DNA of 64,000 nucleotides from Adiantum capillus-veneris. Lineage: Eukaryota; Streptophyta; Polypodiopsida; Polypodiales; Pteridaceae. Shown here in pieces: positions 11,859-22,941 of this stretch. The notes under the pieces were generated by a model, which was not told the origin of the DNA, made no database searches, and saw only the letters and a list, made by a program, of their open reading frames with translations. The first letter of the stretch is position 1. Each line of letters starts with the position of its first letter. The stretch covers positions 87,366,529-87,430,528 of the forward strand of contig CM043959.1 in the NCBI GenBank assembly GCA_014529385.2, given 5' to 3'. The translations under genes were made by a program, and so were the position numbers.

Positions 11859-12824
11859 GTTCATATGGGTGGCCCTAGGCATAACAGACGTTGGATGTGA
11901 CATGCTAATGCTAGCCGGTATAGTCCCATGGAAATAAGAACTTGTGTATTGTGGTTGTGGAGCATAGGTTGTTGAAACAATGGGAGGGGTAGGGACTACA
12001 TGAGTGTGATGACCCATAGGTGCATACGATTGGTACACACTTGTAGGTATTGTTGCAGGCATTGAGCTACCATGTAGTGGTGCTTTACTAACAAATGAGG
12101 TCCATGGCGTGTTTCTCGGCATGCCCATCATTGGGGTAGGCATGGTAGCCGTGGTGTCATCAAGGGAAAGATGAGCTAGACTTGGAAAGGTGAAGCTATC
12201 ACTTGTGGGCTCATATTGCACTGAGACCCCTAGAGAAACAACATATGGGGGATCCATCGGACTTACCGAGGGAGTCTCCATTTGCGATAAGGTCGGTTGT
12301 TTAGCCTTCCCTGTATCCAAGAATCTCATGAGACCCGTTGAAGGCATGTTGATCCCCTTGTTCTGTCTCTCTAACTCAATGAACCTATGGATGACCTCAC
12401 AAACTCTTTGTTGTTGATCCTCTACACTAGTAGCACCCATTGTGGATTGGAGGACATCTAACCAACCCACATGATAGGTGTGACTTGTGTATAGTTCGGT
12501 CAGAGTCTCTGTTTGTAATTCGTACTCCCAATTCTCATTTAAGAACACTCCATCTAGGATTGAGGTGCCAGGGGTGTCCTTTGAGCTAGATGCAATGTTG
12601 CTTTCTAGGGGTTGGCCCTTAGCGGTTGCTAAATCAGGAGCACTTGATTGCTCTCTTAGCAAGGATATTGACATAGGAGCTTTCGCTTTTAACTCTGTTC
12701 ATTGCTCCCTTACGTAAGCTCTCGACTTCCTTTTCCCTCGCTGCAAGGATACATCGCTCAACCTCTTGCACTTCGGCAAGGCTTCTACCATCGGGTAATA
12801 TGACCTGGGAGGGAAATAACTCTG
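11859..12824 (-). pseudogene. Inverted copy of the element E gag region
   Basis: This 966-bp stretch is the reverse complement of 14042-15273 of element E, minus one 266-bp unit that is duplicated there. It is open for 272 codons on the minus strand (12674-11856), with the same protein text ('MSISLLRE', 'GWLDVLQSTMGATSVEDQQQ', 'MPTPMMGMPRNTPWTS'). It has no knuckle or protease. Together with the plus-strand copy it forms two arms separated by about 1.2 kb, so a transcript through both could fold into a long hairpin. Confidence 0.85.
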
Positions 12825-13617
12825 AGCTCGAGTAGCACTCTGTGCTTCTCCGTGGTGCAATTTCTATTGTAGGAAAGGTAAGGAAGGAGGGGGTGTGTGT
12901 TGAGAAGAGGGATTTGGTGTTATACTGTGTGTTTTTTTTGTTAATGGAGTTTTCAATGGTACTGTGTTTATTCTTTGTGTATTAAGGTTGTTAGTTTTCT
13001 TTGTTAATGGAGTTTTCAAAGGTACTGTGTTTATTCTCTGTGTATTAAGGTAGTTCATTTTCTGTGTACAGTAAGTAGGAAGTAGATATGTGAGAGTTAA
13101 TAGAGTGTGTTAGTGTGTAACAGTAGGTGTATTAAGTAGAAGTAGGTAGATAGAGTGTGTGTGTGCTCTCGCGCAGGTCGCGGCGACCTTATCCTTTTAA
13201 AAAAATAAAAAAAAATTATTTTTTTTAACAATAATAGTAAAATTTTAAAGGTAGGACCGGGATCGGGAATATCTCCCGACCCAAGCCTAGACCCAAGCCC
13301 AAGCTCACGCTCAGGCCTAGGCCTCAGTCGCCTTTAAAAACACCGAATTTTAGCTTCACAGGTAGCTAAAAATCGATTTTTTGAGGACCAACGGAACTTC
13401 AGATGCCCCGAAAATTGGGCTGTAAAGCACACAACGACCCTCTAAGTGATACGCTCATTTCGAGCTATCACACGCTTTACTCAAAAAAATCAAACATTAA
13501 AAAACATTAAAAAAAACATTAAAAACGTAAAAAACACGAGTGAAAACGGACGCTTAAAAAAGGTAAGCGGTTAACCTTCGAGGTTATTCGCCGACGCTTG
13601 TAGGGTGTCAAAGGCAC
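12825..13617 (+). other. Leader region before element E gag
   Basis: Non-coding, with GT-rich parts, A-rich runs (AAACATTAAAA units at about 13490-13530) and a G+C-rich segment at 13250-13330. No primer site or LTR end could be recognised, so the 5' LTR of E is missing or unrecognised. Confidence 0.4.
12941..13064. repeat. Tandem repeat, two units of about 62 bp
   Basis: Two imperfect units containing TTTGTTAATGGAGTTTTCAA, then GGTACTGTGTTTATTCT. The minus strand therefore reads the same peptide twice (NTQRINTVPLKTPLTKK). Confidence 0.85.
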
Positions 13618-14754
13618 ATGCATCTGCGCTCTGGTCGTGTGCTAGAGACAGAGCAACTAGAGAGAATTTCGACTTACGCGAGTTCTCAATATCCACCTAC
13701 TTTAGGTTCCGGGCCCTCGGCGGGGACCCAAGGCAGTACAAACCAAGAAACGAACATAGCGGCTAGTGACTCTTCCTCTGACTACGACGTCATGGAGGGT
13801 TTCCCAATGCCTAATGCCGATAGATTAAGCTAAGGCATGCATGCCATGGGCCCGCGGTCCGAGCCGAGCGTGCTTAGCCGCCTGAAGGAAACCTTTAGTA
13901 GAGCCACTCGCTCTGAACATGGAGCTAATGATCTAAATGAGGGGGGTGGGGAAGTAAATTCTCCATTCATGACCAACGTAGACCCTATAACCTTAGAGAA
14001 TGTGCACGTGAATACTTCATTCACTGCACCTCCTGACTCTTCAGAGTTATTTCCCTCCGAGGTCATATTACCCGATGGTAGAAGCCTTGCCGAAGTGCAA
14101 GAGGTTGAGCGCTATATCCTTGCAGCGAGGGAAAAGGAAGTCGAGAGCTTATGTAAGGCGGAGCAACGAAGAGAGTTAAAAGCGAAAGCCCCTATGTCAA
14201 TATCCTTGCTAAGAGAGCGATCAAGTGCTCCTAATTTAGCAACCTCTAAGGGCCAACCCCTAGAAAGCAACATTGCATCTAGCTCAAAGGACACCCCTAG
14301 CACCTCAATCCTAGATGGAGTGTTCTTAAATGAGAATTGGGAGTACGAATTACAAACAGAGACTCTGACCGAACTATACACAAGTCACACCTATCATGTG
14401 GGTTGGTTAGATGTCCTCCAATCCACAATGGGTGCTACTAGTGTAGAGGATCAACAACAAAGAGTTTGTGAGGTCATCCATAGGTTCATTGAGTTAGAGA
14501 GACAGAACAAGGGGATCAACATGCCTTCAACGGGTCTCATGAGATTCTTGGATACAGGGAAGGCTAAACAACCGACCTTATCGCAAATGGAGACTCCCTC
14601 GGTAAGTCCGATGGATCCCCCATATGTTGTTTCTCTAGGGGTCTCAGTGCAATATGAGCCCACAAGTGATAGCTTCACCTTTCCAAGTCTAGCTCATCTT
14701 TCCCTTGATGACACCACGGCTACCAAAGAGTTTGTGAGGTCATCCATAGGGTGA
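13618..14754 (+). pseudogene. Element E gag, N-terminal part
   Basis: It starts MHLRSGRVLE, the same 'LRSGR' start seen in the gag of element B at 49985. A single in-frame TAA at 13831 separates 13618-13833 from 13837-14754. Both are in one frame, so this was one ORF. The C-terminal end at 14754 is artificial: it is the frame change produced by the internal 266-bp duplication (266 is not a multiple of 3). The protein has no recognisable enzymatic domain; it should be the N-terminal extension and linker of a Tat-like gag. Confidence 0.7.
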
Positions 14755-14990
14755 TTGAGTTAGAGAGACAGAACAAGGGAATCAACATGCCTTCAATGGG
14801 TCTCATGAGATTCTTGGATACAGGGAAGGCTAAACAACCGACCTTATCGCAAATGGAGACTCCCTCGGTAAGTCCGATGGATCCCCCATCTGTTGTTTCT
14901 CTAGGGGTCTCAGTGCAATCTGAGCCCACAAGTGATAGCTTCACCTTTCCAAGTCTAGCTCATCTTTCCCTTGATGACACCACGGCTACC
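14459..14990. repeat. 266-bp tandem duplication inside element E gag
   Basis: Units 14459-14724 and 14725-14990 are almost identical, differing at scattered bases (CATATGTTG/CATCTGTTG, CAATATGAG/CAATCTGAG). The duplication shifts the frame by 2 and ends the gag ORF at 14754. The inverted arm at 11859-12824 has only one unit. Confidence 0.95.
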
Positions 14991-16315
14991 ATGCCTACCC
15001 CAATGATGGGCATGCCGAGAAACACGCCATGGACCTCATTTGTTAGTAAAGCACCACTACATGGTAGCTCAATGCCTGCAACAATACCTACAAGTGTGTA
15101 CCAATCGTATGCACCTATGGGTCCTCACACTCATGTAGTCCCTACCCCTCCCATTGTTTCAACAACCTATGCTCCACAACCACAATACACAAGTTCTTAT
15201 TTCCATGGGACTATACCGGCTAGCATTAGCATGTCACATCCAACGTCTGTTATGCCTAGGGCCACCCATATGAACTATGGACCACCACATGGCACAACAT
15301 CCTACCCAACGTGGAACCCAAGGGCTTCCTATGCGCCAAGCCCAATGCCAATACCTACTCCACATGTAGTCTTTGGAGCGCCTTCATCCACGGTGCTTGC
15401 TCACTTAGGTGACTTGGCAACATTTGCTCAAGCTATCGGTTGATCTATTGCTGAGACTATGCGTAAGGCGCCTTATAGAGAGCCTAGAAGATAGCCAAGC
15501 TCACACAAAAATTTAGTGGAGACGGAGATGTGAGAAAGCATATCGAAGTGTTTGAACAAATATGCGATTCTCTAGGAGAACACAATGACCTACATAAGAG
15601 CAATGCTTTAAGCCTAACCTTAAGTGGGAAGGCATGGGATTGGTATAGAACCCTAAGGGTGGAAGAAAAAATGATTTACCCTACTCTTAGGAGACTGTTC
15701 TTGAAAGAATACATAGGAGAGGGAGTGCTTTGGGGTGTAGCCTCTTAGCTCTAGAAAGCCCAACGAGAGGAAGGAGAGTCGGTGAGAGACTTTATAAGTC
15801 GCTTGAAGCATTTGAATTCTCGTTGTAATCCAAATGAGTGCTTCAACAATAACCAATTGCTTGATAGATTCATTAGGGGATTACGACATGAGGATATCTA
15901 CAATGGCCTAGTCATTAGAGGTATCACCACTTAGGAAGCAGACACCACCAATGCGATCCAATTGGAGGATAATTTAATGAGTTAAGGAGAAAGAGTGTCT
16001 GTTGAGACTAAATCTATTAGCTCGCAAGCATCAGGGCATCAACCGATGACCTTAAAGCCTATTGCTAAGGATCCAAAGATATCTGAGATGACATTAGCAG
16101 ATCTCACCAAGGCTATTCAAGAGAGTCTTAGAGACAATCGTGCTCCGCAAAACAACCATATGTATCCAAGAAGGTAGCAACAATGGTGCTCAGTTTGCTA
16201 TGGACCGCATAGTACTAGTGATTGCCCTACTTTTAGAGTAAAATTCAATTGGAACTGCAATGCATGTGGAAGGTATGGTCATCAAGCTAAGGATTGCATA
16301 GTATTTAAGTGCGCG
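14751..16315 (+). pseudogene. Element E gag, capsid and first zinc knuckles
   Basis: Open to 15443, then a chain of frames: capsid text 'VRKHIEVFEQICDSLGEHND' with 'GKAWDWYRTL' (15530-15690), 'GESVRDFISRLKHLNSRCN' (15776-15840) and 'LLDRFIRGLRHEDIYNGL' (15855-15915). Two knuckles follow near 16186-16300: 'CSVCYGPHSTSDC' (spacing CX2CX3HX4C) and 'CNACGRYGHQAKDC' (normal CX2CX4HX4C). At least four stops are visible. This is the retrotransposon gag domain, which builds the particle and packages RNA. Confidence 0.75.
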
Positions 16316-18175
16316 ATGGCCAATAGACCAACCTTAGCATGGACAGACACACCTCGAGTGCTTGCATTGATGCCGGCCCCACCTCTTGAACAAACATCAC
16401 AACACATGGTCCCAAGGGCCCAAAATGTTGTTCAAACAACACCCTTACCACCTCCAGTGCTAGGACCGCAACCACCACATCCGAGAATCACTTCTGTGAA
16501 TCAAGTGGGTTGTGAGTCATCTATTGCTTGTTTGGATGGCTGTGAGGAAGATATAGATCCTAATATTGCCTATGGGATGGATGTGCTTGAAGAAAGTCCA
16601 CAATACTACATGGAGGACTATTGGGGACAAGTCAAACCTGTATATCAAGTAGCTGCTCTTGTGGCAAGAGGCCAAAATATCAATTACAGTGCTAAGATAC
16701 CACCTCTTCAATGCTATGAGTGTGGAGGTCCACATCGTGTAGCCGACTGTCCTATTAGGTTACAAAAGAACGCCACACTAATGCAAACCAATCAAGCGAG
16801 CACGTCTACAATGCCAATACTCATGTGTAATCGATGTGGCATAGATCATTTGATTGCCCAATGTCCAAATAATCCAAATGCACCGAAGATCACGCCATTA
16901 AAGTTGATTGAAGTTACCGAGGAGCCATCACAAAGTACACCTGTAATACCAGTAAACGTACGCACACGATCGATATTCCAAAAACAAAACTATATCCTTG
17001 AGGAAAGAGACACGACATCAATTGCCCAATCTCAGAAAAAGAAGAAAACACAAAGAAAGAGATCGCAAAAAGCAGCGAAGTCAGACCCAAGTTCAAAGAC
17101 CAACATAGGGACTGGTGACGACCCCGTATATATGAACGACGCTGAAGAGGATTCGGATTCAGGTGAAACCATGGAGACCAAAATGACCACTAAGATAGAA
17201 ACCAACAAGGAAGATCTTTATGAGCCACAATGGCTAGGATCCAAGAAGAAGATAGGAACTTATCCAAATCCTACAGAGGAGATTGAGCGAGTCAAGCAAT
17301 TAAGGAGTTTGGTAGAAGATACCCAAAGGGATCTAGAACCAGCACCTAGGAAGATCCAGATTACAGACACCGTGTTCCCTACGCAACAACAACCTCACCA
17401 AGTCCATAGACCCTTGGACATACCTAGTGTCATCCAAGAAGAAAGTGACTTAAAGTCATGGAAAAGTGGGCGTACTCACTTCTTGATGAAAAGAATGTTT
17501 ACAGAGGGACTACCTGATCCTATCGAAGAAATGGAGATCCCATCTTCCCCACGTCAAGGGACTCAAGGCCAAAAGGTTCCGTTAAACATTGCCAAATTGA
17601 TGGATTTCATGTCTTCAGAAGTTAGAACCACCATCATGTCCAAACTATATAAAGACCCCGAGCTAATCTCAGCTCTTCGAGCCTTCCTCAATGGAGAACT
17701 AAAGTTTGGGCTACCACAATTTGCACAGATGGATGGAGCTGGGGAGATGCCAATAGAGAAGGAACACTTAGATCCACAACCCAACCTAGATGAGAACCTT
17801 GTTATAGAAATACCTATTAACAAGTTGGGACAATACTTTGAGGGTGATGAATCCAATGCAACCATATCAATCACTACTAAGGGATTAACTGTGAAGGGAA
17901 TCTTTGATGGTGGCACTGGGATTAGCATTGTGACTAAAAATTGATGGGAAACTATGGGAAGACCTCCCCTTGCGACCACAACCATATTAGTGAAGATGGC
18001 CAATGGGTATATTGTTAAACCTATTGGGATGCTAGAAGATCTCAAGATCAAGGTCTTTGAACATAAAATAAGGATTACCTTTATTGTTATGGATTTTTCC
18101 AAACACACTTATGGCATCAGAGATGATCTTAGGACGTCCTTTCATGAGGGAAGAAAAAATGGTGCATGACTGGTC
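16316..18175 (+). pseudogene. Element E gag C-terminus and aspartic protease
   Basis: A 542-codon open frame (16316-17944) with two more knuckles of the short spacing, 'CYECGGPHRVADC' and 'CNRCGIDHLIAQC', then a long charged linker. It ends in a retropepsin start, 'GIFDGGTGISIVTKN', where family members have D-S-G (S changed to G). A TGA at 17942-17944 is in frame with the continuation 'WETMGRPPL...KMANGYIVKPIGM'. After a frame change near 18115 the family's 'MILGRPFMRE' follows. The whole is collinear with gag-PR of element B, so E and B belong to the same clade. RT is absent to the right. Confidence 0.78.
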
Positions 18176-18466
18176 TAAGAACCATGTCTACTTGCAGTTG
18201 CAAGATTCTGTCATTTGAGTGGATCTTGTGACGGGTCGAGCACATCCTTTAGGAAACAGGTTTATAATTGATCATAGATCTGACACCACAGTTCACTCGG
18301 CCCATTGTAGTATTGTTACACGTGTAAAGCGGACACTGATGTTGGGGAATATTCTCCTTATATGGATGTACTACCTAGAATGATTGAGTCGGACAATGTG
18401 GATTGGGTCCACCTTGCAACAACCATAGGCACTTGGGGAAACAAGGGGGCGACCTGGGTAACACGT
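18176..18466 (+). other. Element E sequence after protease, degraded
   Basis: The start still matches the region following protease in B ('MVHDWSKNHVYLQLQD' against 'MVQDWGYDHIYLRN'). Nothing recognisable follows before the LTR at 18467. E is truncated here by element F. Confidence 0.45.
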
Positions 18467-18856
18467 TGATAGCCGTTTTTCGGCTTTCCATAATTGCCAT
18501 AGTAAGCTACCTCACTCTATCAAATCACTCAAACATTGTGGCTATGCCTTCCATTTCACTGAACATAGGCGTGTGTGAGTTAGGGGACTTTTCCCATATC
18601 TTCTTAAAAATCCTCAATTAGCTAGTCACTGGGCTAGTTGAGCCCAAAAAAAAAAAACTATATTATGGCCCATTTGTGTGTAAATATTTTATTGTATATA
18701 GAGCCTAAATAAAATGATTTTTTATAATTATTTTGGTATTTATTTAAATATTTATACTTAGGTGTGTGTTATTTATGCTATGTACATTGACTCAACATTA
18801 CCATATTTTTTCTTACCATTTTGCGTACTCTTTATTCCATATAAAAATAATTTCAT
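18467..18856 (+). mobile_element. Partial LTR of element F (first 390 bp)
   Basis: TGATAGCCG... to ...AATAATTTCAT is nearly identical to 19777-20165, the start of the complete LTR. At 18857 it passes directly into integrase coding sequence, so the rest of this LTR plus gag, PR, RT and RNase H have been deleted. Confidence 0.88.
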
Positions 18857-19748
18857 ATTTGTCTACACTCACATTTGTTGTAGATTTGGCACACCTTTGG
18901 AGATTGTTTCTGATAATGGTCCAGGGTTTAGAAAGGGTTTGCTCACAGAAGTCTGTGAAGAACTTCACATTCTACATCATCACAGTACACCCTACTATCC
19001 CCAATCAAATGGTTTGGTAGAAAAAGCTAATGGTGTCATTGCAGGCATCATTAGAAAGATGGTGAAAAACAAGACAAAGTTGTGGGATGACTTCTTGGAT
19101 GGTGCCTTGTGGGCGTATCGAACCACATATAGGGAAGCCACGGAGTTTACACCATTTCACTTGGTCTATGGTCAAGAGGCTTTACAACCAATTGAGCTCA
19201 ACATTCCAACAATGCGACTTCATGGCAAAGCAGCAAAAGATGATCAAGAAGAATGGATGGATCGACTTCTTACCTTAGCTGAGCTTGAGTGGAAAAGAGA
19301 AGCAGCATAGGAGTGCTACAAAAGGAAAGCTACGCAGGCGAAGGAGAAGCTTGACAAGAAACTAAAGGACAAAGGCATCAATGAAGGAGATCTTGTGCTA
19401 AGGTATGACAATCGACTCGATAATCATTTTGATGCCAAATTTGAAACTAGATGGCAGGGGCCATACATAGTTAAGAAGGCTTTCAATTCAAGTTACTATC
19501 AACTTATGGACTTGAATGGGAAAGAGCACTCTAGGAAGGTAAATGGTTATCGCTTGAAGCCCTATTTGAGTCGCCTTCTACCAAAGGATCTACCAAAGAT
19601 CTCTCAAAGGGCAACTGTCTCATGTAAGTATTGTTACATGAAGCATGAGTGTAACTCCAACCAAAATTCTGAGGGGCCAAACAATGAAGATCTCGTCAAG
19701 GACTCTGAAGCACTCTCTTTGGAAGAGATGCTCTATGATGGTACATGA
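18857..19748 (+). pseudogene. Element F integrase, second half of core and C-terminus
   Basis: It begins inside the catalytic core: 'FGTPLEIVSDNGPGF' (second Asp of the DDE triad), 'YYPQSNGLVEKANG' (Glu), 'ALWAYRTTYREATEFTPFHLVYG'. After a TAG at 19308-19310 comes the C-terminal domain ('KGINEGDLVLRYDNRLDNHF', 'KVNGYRLKPYL'). The zinc HHCC part and first Asp are missing. Text and order are those of Tat-type gypsy elements. It lies directly upstream of the polypurine tract and LTR, as expected for a 3' end. Confidence 0.88.
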
Positions 19749-19760
19749 ATATACCATCAT

Positions 19761-19776
19761 CCTGGGGGAGGGTTAA
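19761..19776 (+). other. Polypurine tract of element F
   Basis: CCTGGGGGAGGGTTAA lies immediately before the LTR start TGATAGCC and serves as plus-strand DNA primer in reverse transcription. The partial LTR copy at 18467 lacks this sequence, which fits it having been the 5' LTR. Confidence 0.8.
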
Positions 19777-22367
19777 TGATAGCCGTTTTTCGGCTTTCCA
19801 TAATTGCCATAGTAAGCTACCTCACCCTATCAAATCATTCAAACACTGTGGCTATGCCTACCATTTCACTGAACATAGGCGTGTGTGAGTTAGGGGACTT
19901 TTCCCATATCTTCTTAAAAATCCTCAATTAGCTAGTCACTGGGCTAGTTGAGCAAAAAAAAAAAAAGTATATTATGGCCCATTTGTGTGTAAATATTTTA
20001 TTGTATATAGGGCTTAAATAAAATGATTTTTTATAATTATTTTGGTATTTATTTAAATATTTCTACTTAGGTGTGTGTTATTTATGCTATGTACATTGAC
20101 TCAACATTACCATATTTTTTCTTACCATTTTGCGTACTCTTTATTCCATATAAAAATAATTTCATGCATGCTTCTCTTATTTTTGGTGTAACTCCATCCC
20201 AACAAAAATCCAAAAAAACTAGTTTATTTATGTGTATATTTTTTCACTATTGTCATTTTTTCCTTCCTACATCTATTCTCTATTACTCTCATAAATTAGA
20301 CTACAAAAAATATTCATCTTTTTATGGTAGACTTATAATGAGAGAGATTTATTTTGACCCCTTTATATTTTTTCCACCTATATTATTTATATTTGACATG
20401 TACATATTTTTTTAGACCCCTCAATATTTGATTTTCTTAGTTATATTATTCACTTATATCATGATCTCAACAATATCTTCAATTATAGACCTACCAAATA
20501 AGGTCAAGGGTATGTGGAATGCATGCATGCACCATGGGGAGCTCACTCTTGGAGGTATTCAAAAGAATCATCCAAAGAAGGACCTCACAAGGACCTTGTG
20601 CAGTGGAAAAAACAGTCAGTTTTGCTGAATTTTTAAAGATCATATGCTCCCCGAATTTGAAAAGGTGATACAAACAAAAGTTGTAGCTCGTGAGCTGAAC
20701 TTTCACCTCAAATTTTTTCATCTTTTTTTGAGCTACGAGCTGTGAGCTATGATTTTATTTGTGGACCCCAGGTTTTCCATGCTATGCAGCCACACTCCCT
20801 CTTCCACTTTATCATTTTCCTCTTTCACACACACTCCTCCCTCTCTTTCCCACTCCCAAACCTTCAACTCCCATGTCCTAATTCACCCTCTTCACCATTG
20901 GCACATCTCTCACACCTCCATAGCCTTCATCCTCCATTTCTACACCCTATGTGTCCCCCTTTCTCTCTACATATATGTCCATATTACCATACTCTCTTCA
21001 ACTTTGTAAAGAACTTCAAAAAATCAGCAAAAATCCAAGGATAACCTCTGCAAATGAAGGCTTTTATCATGAATTTTTCAAGGTTTGAAATAACATAGCT
21101 TCATCGACACGCGCTGCTTCGCCATGCTGACTGCTTCTTCTTCCGGTGCTGTAAAGAGGTGAATGTCAACTTCTCCAAAGCTTCAACCTCTCTTTACAAG
21201 CTCATCCCTTCTCTAACTTTTCTCATCATATATCTCACCATTTGGTGAATGATTTTATAAATATTTTTTAGTGATAATTACTAACTACTAACCACTAACC
21301 TTATTGTAAAATGCACCCTCTACTAGAGTAGGCACTCCCAAATTATTCACTCAATCCTCTCTCCTATCATCCTCAATAATTCTCTTCCCTTGAGCCCACA
21401 TCCATGTGACTCAAAGGACAAGAGAGACCCACCCTCATTAAAAAATAAAAATAAAAAAAATATGCATAATCTTTTATTCCTTCAAATAAACTTGATTAGG
21501 CCTAATCCTGATCGGGGCTTCTAAAACCTATAAATAGAGCCCTTCTCTCCCTTGTAAATTATCACATGATCACACTACACCACACCATTTTCAATACATA
21601 ACACACCACTCTTCAAGCCTAGTTGTGTAGAGTGTGTGCATTGTGAGTGCTCTATTCCATCACTACACATACGTGCATGGAGAAGCTTGAAGTTAGTTAT
21701 GCCATCTAGAGGAGTGGAGTGATACTATACTCTGCAATTACACTTGTAGCCTACTCTTGTCCATAAATAAGATTCATAGTTTTGGGTGCAATTGTATGCT
21801 GCAACTACGACTCTTCTCTCCAAATTGACTTGATAAGTTGGCTCATCAGGTGGTTGAAGGTATATTGTCCTTGAAGTTTGTTGTGCCATTTCATGCTTGG
21901 TGGTTTGACGGCTTGTTGAATTGTTTGCCAAAACTTTCAGTTGTAAGAGGGTGCTCGGTGAGAGGGCTCCCGTGACCCTAAGACAATTTGTGTATTGGCA
22001 ACAAGGTCAAGTTTTGTGTTGTCTCTCTATTTCTCATCAAGTTTTGTGTGCATCTAGTCTTTAAGGCTAAGACTGAGTTGCTCAAGTTGATTTGTGCGCT
22101 TTACCTCTCTCTGGCGTGGTGAATGTTTGTGTTTGGTGTGTGTGGCTATCTTGCATTCCCCTCTCTTTGTGCGTTTGAGTACAAGGAGATATCACGTGCG
22201 TCCTAGTTCGCATCTACAACTAGGTGGTGCCCCTTTTCTTGTTTGGTTTCTGGCTGTGGGTTGTTGTTGTCTCTAATTGTGCTTGCCCCAGCCCCAATTG
22301 AGCAGCACGGGAGCCTCGAAGGGTGTTTAGAGGCCGCTCTTCTTGTTGCCCGCCCCGGACAGCCTCA
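19777..22367 (+). mobile_element. Complete LTR of element F, about 2.6 kb
   Basis: It begins TGATAGCC after the polypurine tract and ends ...CCTCA just before a primer-site-like sequence at 22369. A TATA box (TATAAATA, 21529-21536) with the cap region about 30 bases downstream divides U3 from R. It serves as 3' LTR of the integrase fragment on its left and, at the same time, as 5' LTR of the gag on its right. No long ORF is inside; the AT-rich part at 20165-20500 has no features. Confidence 0.7.
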
Positions 22368-22368
22368 A

Positions 22369-22392
22369 TTTGGTGCCCCCACTGAGGAGCCA
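22369..22392 (+). other. Primer-binding-site-like sequence of element F
   Basis: It starts TTTGGTGCCCCCACTGAGG. The TTTGG(T/C)GCC start is common behind Ty3/gypsy LTRs. The tRNA was not identified. Confidence 0.5.
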
Positions 22393-22445
22393 ACTTGTGT
22401 ATGTTTTTTTGTAGGATCAACCTTTAGCATAGTCAAGTAGTTTGC

Positions 22446-22658
22446 ATGAATCACGAAAATTTGTATGATCCTTTCATTCCTATTGCAAGGCAAAAGGTAC
22501 ACATAATTGTTAGTACTAAGTTGCAATTTCAGCGAGTAATTCGTAGAATTTTGGGCCCTCTTAAGTTGGCCGAGATAAACGCTTCAGTAAATCCTTTTAT
22601 TTTACCTCTCATTAGATACGACCTTAGTTTGGATGTCTATATTTTTGTTTTGTTTTAA
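22446..22658 (+). CDS. Small ORF 1 in element F leader (70 aa)
   Basis: Unknown function. It lies between primer site and gag, the place of the RNA leader. The C-terminal half ('NPFILPLIRYDLSLDVYIF') matches the next ORF at the same distance from the stop codon, so the two arose by duplication. No signal peptide or zinc motif; the sequence is rich in Ile, Leu and Arg. It may be a decayed remnant or a real leader peptide. The start codon is chosen as the first ATG of the open frame. Confidence 0.35.
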   Translation: MNHENLYDPFIPIARQKVHIIVSTKLQFQRVIRRILGPLKLAEINASVNPFILPLIRYDLSLDVYIFVLF

Positions 22659-22679
22659 GCATTAGGTCATGCATAGACA

Positions 22680-22898
22680 ATGGATAATGGCCCAGGAATA
22701 GAGGTTTTTCCCTTCCATTTCACTCCAGACATTAGAATAAACATTGCAATTAGTAGAAAAATCCATTTTCAACAACGTATGGTGTTCATGTTTGGTGCCC
22801 AAAGAGTAGGAGAAATTCTCGCGTCACCAAACCCTGTCATCCTACCTCTAATTGATTATCATAGGTCATTTGATGTGAATATTTTTATTTTGTTGTAG
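22680..22898 (+). CDS. Small ORF 2 in element F leader (72 aa)
   Basis: Paralogue of the preceding small ORF: shared 'NP.ILPLI.Y..S.DV.IF.L' close to the stop and a related 'K..FQ' segment upstream. Start-to-start distance is 234 bases. It ends 43 bases before the gag start codon. No family is recognised. Retention of two open, related frames with a shared C-terminus favours past selection, but with only about 70 codons this is weak. Confidence 0.35.
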   Translation: MDNGPGIEVFPFHFTPDIRINIAISRKIHFQQRMVFMFGAQRVGEILASPNPVILPLIDYHRSFDVNIFILL

Positions 22899-22941
22899 AA
22901 TAGATTGCAATTTAGAAAATATTATTCAAAAAAACAAAAAC

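Noticed and set aside
12190-12417. Plus-strand frame also seen reversed at 14451-14678 and 14720-14944
   Set aside because: Triplicate only because it is antisense to the repeated gag segment; no features of its own.
17563-18108. 181-codon minus-strand frame
   Set aside because: Shadow of the element E gag/protease frame on the plus strand.
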